Shown one piece after another: positions 61,241-64,000 of a DNA stretch of 64,000 nucleotides. A program made the position numbers and the translations under genes. The DNA lies in contig WAID01000015.1 of assembly GCA_016584495.1 (NCBI GenBank), positions 868,501 through 932,500 of the forward strand, in the 5' to 3' direction. Positions within the stretch are counted from its first letter, which is position 1, and every line of letters starts with the position of its first letter. The stretch is from Celoporthe dispersa (lineage: Eukaryota > Ascomycota > Sordariomycetes > Diaporthales > Cryphonectriaceae). The notes below the pieces were generated by a model. That model worked only from the letters and a program-made list of their open reading frames with translations. It ran no database searches and had not been told where the DNA came from.

Positions 61241-62126
61241 ATGTTCATGAAAAGTGCAATCGCCAACATCATGACGGTCTCGAGTGTTTCGGAACAGCTT
61301 AGCCTCCCACGCATCCTCTGCTTGCACGGCGGTGGCTCGAACGCCCGCGTCTTCCGCGCACAATGCCGATCCATAACAGCAATTCTGGGAGCCCACTTCC
61401 GTTTTGTCTTCGTCGACGCACCATTTCTCTCACAAGCCGGGCCCTGCGTCTTGTCGGTCTACAACGGCTGGGGCCCCTTCCGTCGCTGGCTGCGGTGGAC
61501 GGATGACCATCCTGAACTCGACGCTGCAACCGCCACTGCGGCCATAGAAAATTCTATTCAGCTGGCCATAGATCAGGATGACGCCCTCGGGGCCACCGGC
61601 GAATGGGTCGCGGTGCTAGGTTTCAGCCAGGGAGCCAAGATGGCGGCGTCTATGCTGTACCGGCAGCAAGTGCGGATGATGAGGAAGAAGAAAGGACTCG
61701 AGATATCACTAGTAAGGGGGACAAAGGCTATGCACTTTCGGTTCGGGGTGCTGCTGGCTGGAAGAGGACCGCTTGTTGCTATGGATGCTGAGCTCATGGG
61801 CCGCTCCAGTCTCCCTGATACGGCGGCCATGAGCGGCGTGGACAGTGGTTACAGCGATGTCAACGAGAAAGGGGGAGCATACGTTGTACATTCCGACACT
61901 ACATGTACACGGGTTGAAAGATTCTGGTATTGACTCTCACCGGAGGTTGTATGAGAGGTACTGCGACGGGGCTAGCACGAGGCTGGTGGAGTGGAATGGA
62001 GATCACCGTGTGCCAATCAAGACGTGCGATGTGATTGCCGTTGTCGGCGAGATCATGAGTCTGGCTCGGCAGACTGGGGTTCTGGGACCATGGGACTACC
62101 TGGAAACTGACGAGAAATTCCTCTGA
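61241..62126 (+). CDS. FSH1-type serine hydrolase of the polyketide cluster
   Basis: An alpha/beta-hydrolase of the FSH1 (family of serine hydrolases) group, about 294 aa. The start at 61241 has an in-frame alternative at 61271 (MTVSSVSEQ), which is closer to the conserved beginning PRILCLHGGGSNARVF. The nucleophile elbow is VLGFSQGAKMAA, the Asp/turn strand LHVHGLKDSG, and the catalytic His lies in NGDHRVP. A Lys/Arg-rich loop lies in the middle. The reading jumps one frame at the G5 run 61871-61875, one base too many, between a variable loop and the LHVHG strand; both halves are clearly one family. Homologues sit beside the NR-PKS in azaphilone-type clusters (AfoC, AzaC, PigG) and are thought to act on the released or bound polyketide. 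It is divergent from the NR-PKS and would be cytosolic. Confidence 0.87.
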
Positions 62127-62397
62127 GCTGTATATCATATCGGATCACTTTTATGAGGGTGGAAACCTCAACCTAGATGGAGACCTATAATTGAATCACA
62201 AGGCAGTTTGCTGGCCTCAAATCTGAAGGCATATATAATTAAGTCAACGGGACCAAAAGATCGCTAGTTGCTTTTCCAGTGATGTATTCAGATAATGAAT
62301 GTTAAAAGATTCTCGTTTTCTGTGAATACAGAGACTATATTTAAGCTTTCGAACACACTCGAGTCCGATATAGTCTCGGACGATGCATTCGGATACT

Positions 62398-63780
62398 TCA
62401 GTCTTTGTCGATCAGCTCAGCATAAGTATTCCATTCAGCATCCGCCTTAAGGTCCGCCAAGTCCTGATCATTCAGACACACAAGAAAGTCTGTAAACCCA
62501 TCCAGTGTCTTTGGGAGCATCATAGCCGTGGTGGCGCGGGGGATGAACTTCGGCCTCCGCAACAGCGAGATCTTGCCCAGCCTGCCAAACGACACACTGT
62601 AAAGGTCAGATTGCGCGATGGACGTGAAGGCCACGTCGTTCAGAGTCATCTCGCCACCGTACATAATTGTCGTTTTGTCAGGTGTATTGGCCAGGCGAGT
62701 CACAAAGCTTCGCACAGCGTGCTCGTTGATGTCCTCCGCGAGGTGCTTCCGCATGAGACTAGCCAGCGTCGCTAGTGGTTGCTCGGCAATCTCGGAAAAC
62801 GTCTGCCTCGAGAAGGTATTGTAGACCATGTGTCCCATGTATTCTACCGGCACGCCCATAGTGCTGCGGACATCAACTGCCCGCACGAATTTTGAGGCGG
62901 TGGTGGCGGATTCGGGGGAGCGCGCGAGTCGCAGGGCCACCAGCCGCTTCCAGAAGAATGCCGTCAGGGTGTCATTAGACGACACGAATTTAACAGGAGG
63001 TACGAACTTAGTTGTGTCGCTGGCCGTGTTCTTGAGGGCGGATAAGCTATTGGGTGAGAAGCGGAACTGGCACCAGCGGCCGTACGGCGCGGGCACAGCC
63101 GGAATGGCAATGTTGAGCAGTGATGGTCGATCGTAGCGACTCAAATCGACAGACTGCTCATCAGGTCCAAGGAGGCGAACCATGTGACGACGGTCACGAT
63201 TTCCTTCCTCGACCTCCAGCTGCGTGAACTCCTCGCCGTTCAGAGCCTTGGACAGCAGCTTCAAGAATTGGAGTATGCCGCTGCCGGGCATGATGTTGTG
63301 CTGGGCAGCAACATCTAGAAGGAGACCACCGCGAATGAAGTTTGCCTGGAGCGCGAGCACGGCTGCTGGGTCGTCCTCGGTCTCCTGGTAGCTCTGAGGG
63401 AAAGACACGCACGGTGTCAGCACGTCCGGATCGAACGCATCGATAGGGCCCTTGGCGGCCACGATCTCGTCAAACGAAGCGCATTCGTCCGAGCAGTCTT
63501 TGACGCGTAAGATGCTATTTGGCTCCTCCCAGAGTGGGCAGTGCTCAATCTTGAATAACCCCGAGTTCCCAGGCCCGCTGCCCTCGTTGACAACCTTGCC
63601 TGTCATCCATGGGAACGTCTTCGTCACCTTCAGGACTGCAGATTTGAGGTCTCGAGCAACCGAATCCGGAGTTGCGCCTTCTGGGAGCTTGAAACAGAGC
63701 AGGAAATGTGTGTAGCTCTTTAGCAGGCGAAGCTGTCCAAAGATGTCTTGGTAGCGAGAGAGGTCTGAGTAGTCGGCCAT
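62398..63780 (-). CDS. Acyltransferase, trichothecene 3-O-acetyltransferase-like (BAHD fold), atypical motifs
   Basis: An acyl-CoA-dependent O-acyltransferase-like protein of 460 aa, single exon. The ATG at 63778-63780 (MADYSDLSRYQDIFGQL) is preferred; an in-frame ATG 19 codons upstream (63837) adds a Ser/His-rich stretch unlike the family. Family features are LKSYTHFLLCFKLPEG, TFPWMTGKVV, FIRGGLLLDVAAQHN, GEEFTQLEVEEGNRDRR, SSNDTLTAFFWKRL, VDVRSTM and YNTF. Both hallmark motifs are altered. The catalytic His-x3-Asp site reads HNIMPGSG, with Pro where Asp is expected, and the DFGxG-type structural motif reads VSFGRLGKISLLRRP, with Ser for Asp. Relatives such as AzaD, CazE and PigD acylate azaphilone cores. 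Whether this copy is catalytically normal is unclear. It converges on the FSH1 gene. No frameshift is present, so the changes are real substitutions in this sequence. Confidence 0.87.
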   Translation of the reverse strand: MADYSDLSRYQDIFGQLRLLKSYTHFLLCFKLPEGATPDSVARDLKSAVLKVTKTFPWMTGKVVNEGSGPGNSGLFKIEHCPLWEEPNSILRVKDCSDECASFDEIVAAKGPIDAFDPDVLTPCVSFPQSYQETEDDPAAVLALQANFIRGGLLLDVAAQHNIMPGSGILQFLKLLSKALNGEEFTQLEVEEGNRDRRHMVRLLGPDEQSVDLSRYDRPSLLNIAIPAVPAPYGRWCQFRFSPNSLSALKNTASDTTKFVPPVKFVSSNDTLTAFFWKRLVALRLARSPESATTASKFVRAVDVRSTMGVPVEYMGHMVYNTFSRQTFSEIAEQPLATLASLMRKHLAEDINEHAVRSFVTRLANTPDKTTIMYGGEMTLNDVAFTSIAQSDLYSVSFGRLGKISLLRRPKFIPRATTAMMLPKTLDGFTDFLVCLNDQDLADLKADAEWNTYAELIDKD

Positions 63781-64000
63781 GGCGGGATCAATGTGTGTAG
63801 GACTCCGGCAATGAGAAGAAACGGGTGCGTCAATCACCAGACAATCATGACATCGTACGATGGTAATGCATCTATATGTACGGTTTTCTCAACCTGGAGT
63901 CACACATCCCACGTTTCTGTTAGGTGGTAATTAGGAGGTATGCCGCCGAAGTTGAGGATTACCTGCAGAACTCGGGACCACAAATACTCCGGATCTAGGA
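63781..64000. other. Right edge, acyltransferase upstream region
   Basis: The 220 bases hold the promoter of the acyltransferase. The cluster may continue beyond the window. Confidence 0.5.

Overview
The window is nuclear DNA of a filamentous ascomycete (Pezizomycotina, probably a Sordariomycete-like fungus). The signs are genes split by short GT-AG introns of about 50-130 bp, fungal-type iterative polyketide synthases, a Zn(2)-Cys(6) regulator with a fungal middle-homology region, an Ecp2/Hce2 secreted effector and a fungal FHIP endosome-motility protein. No tRNA, rRNA, CRISPR array or transposase gene was recognised.

Left part, about 1-28,300, is ordinary fungal chromosome. It holds an unrecognised small gene (480-1110, -), an FHIP/RAI16-like protein (2323-5534, +), a small coiled-coil protein (6209-6830, +), a cytochrome P450 (8015-9914, -), a six-span membrane protein (11357-12529, -), an LDAH-type lipid-droplet hydrolase (13605-14733, +), a secreted GH5 glycoside hydrolase (15541-16981, -), a T5orf172/GIY-YIG-like protein (18467-19837, -), an AAAP amino-acid permease (22531-24660, +), an Ecp2-like secreted protein (26076-26903, -) and a small unknown protein (27888-28256, -). 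Spacers run from about 0.4 to 2.7 kb.

Right part, about 29,000 to at least 63,800, is a polyketide gene cluster. A highly reducing PKS (29065-37116, -) is divergent from a small EthD-domain protein (38441-38818, +). An MFS exporter (41872-43838, +), a short-chain reductase (45000-46085, -) and a Zn2Cys6 regulator (48311-50644, +) follow. A non-reducing PKS with SAT-KS-AT-PT-ACP-CMeT-R order (51331-59533, -) is divergent from an FSH1-type serine hydrolase (61241-62126, +), and an acyltransferase (62398-63780, -) sits at the edge. The set (HR-PKS, NR-PKS ending in a reductase, FSH1 hydrolase, acyltransferase, ketoreductase, exporter, regulator) matches the azaphilone-type clusters (azanigerone, chaetoviridin, asperfuranone). 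The inferred route: the HR-PKS makes a reduced, methylated chain, the SAT domain loads it onto the NR-PKS, which extends, aromatises and C-methylates it and releases an aldehyde; tailoring and acylation follow. The flavin monooxygenase that normally dearomatises such aldehydes is not in the window; it may lie past position 64,000 or be absent.

In at least seven genes (an eighth, 480-1110, is less certain) conserved reading continues only if the frame jumps by one base, mostly at short homopolymers, while exon phases still close. This looks more like sequence error than gene decay. Those genes are annotated as CDS with the break positions given, and no repaired sequence is written out.
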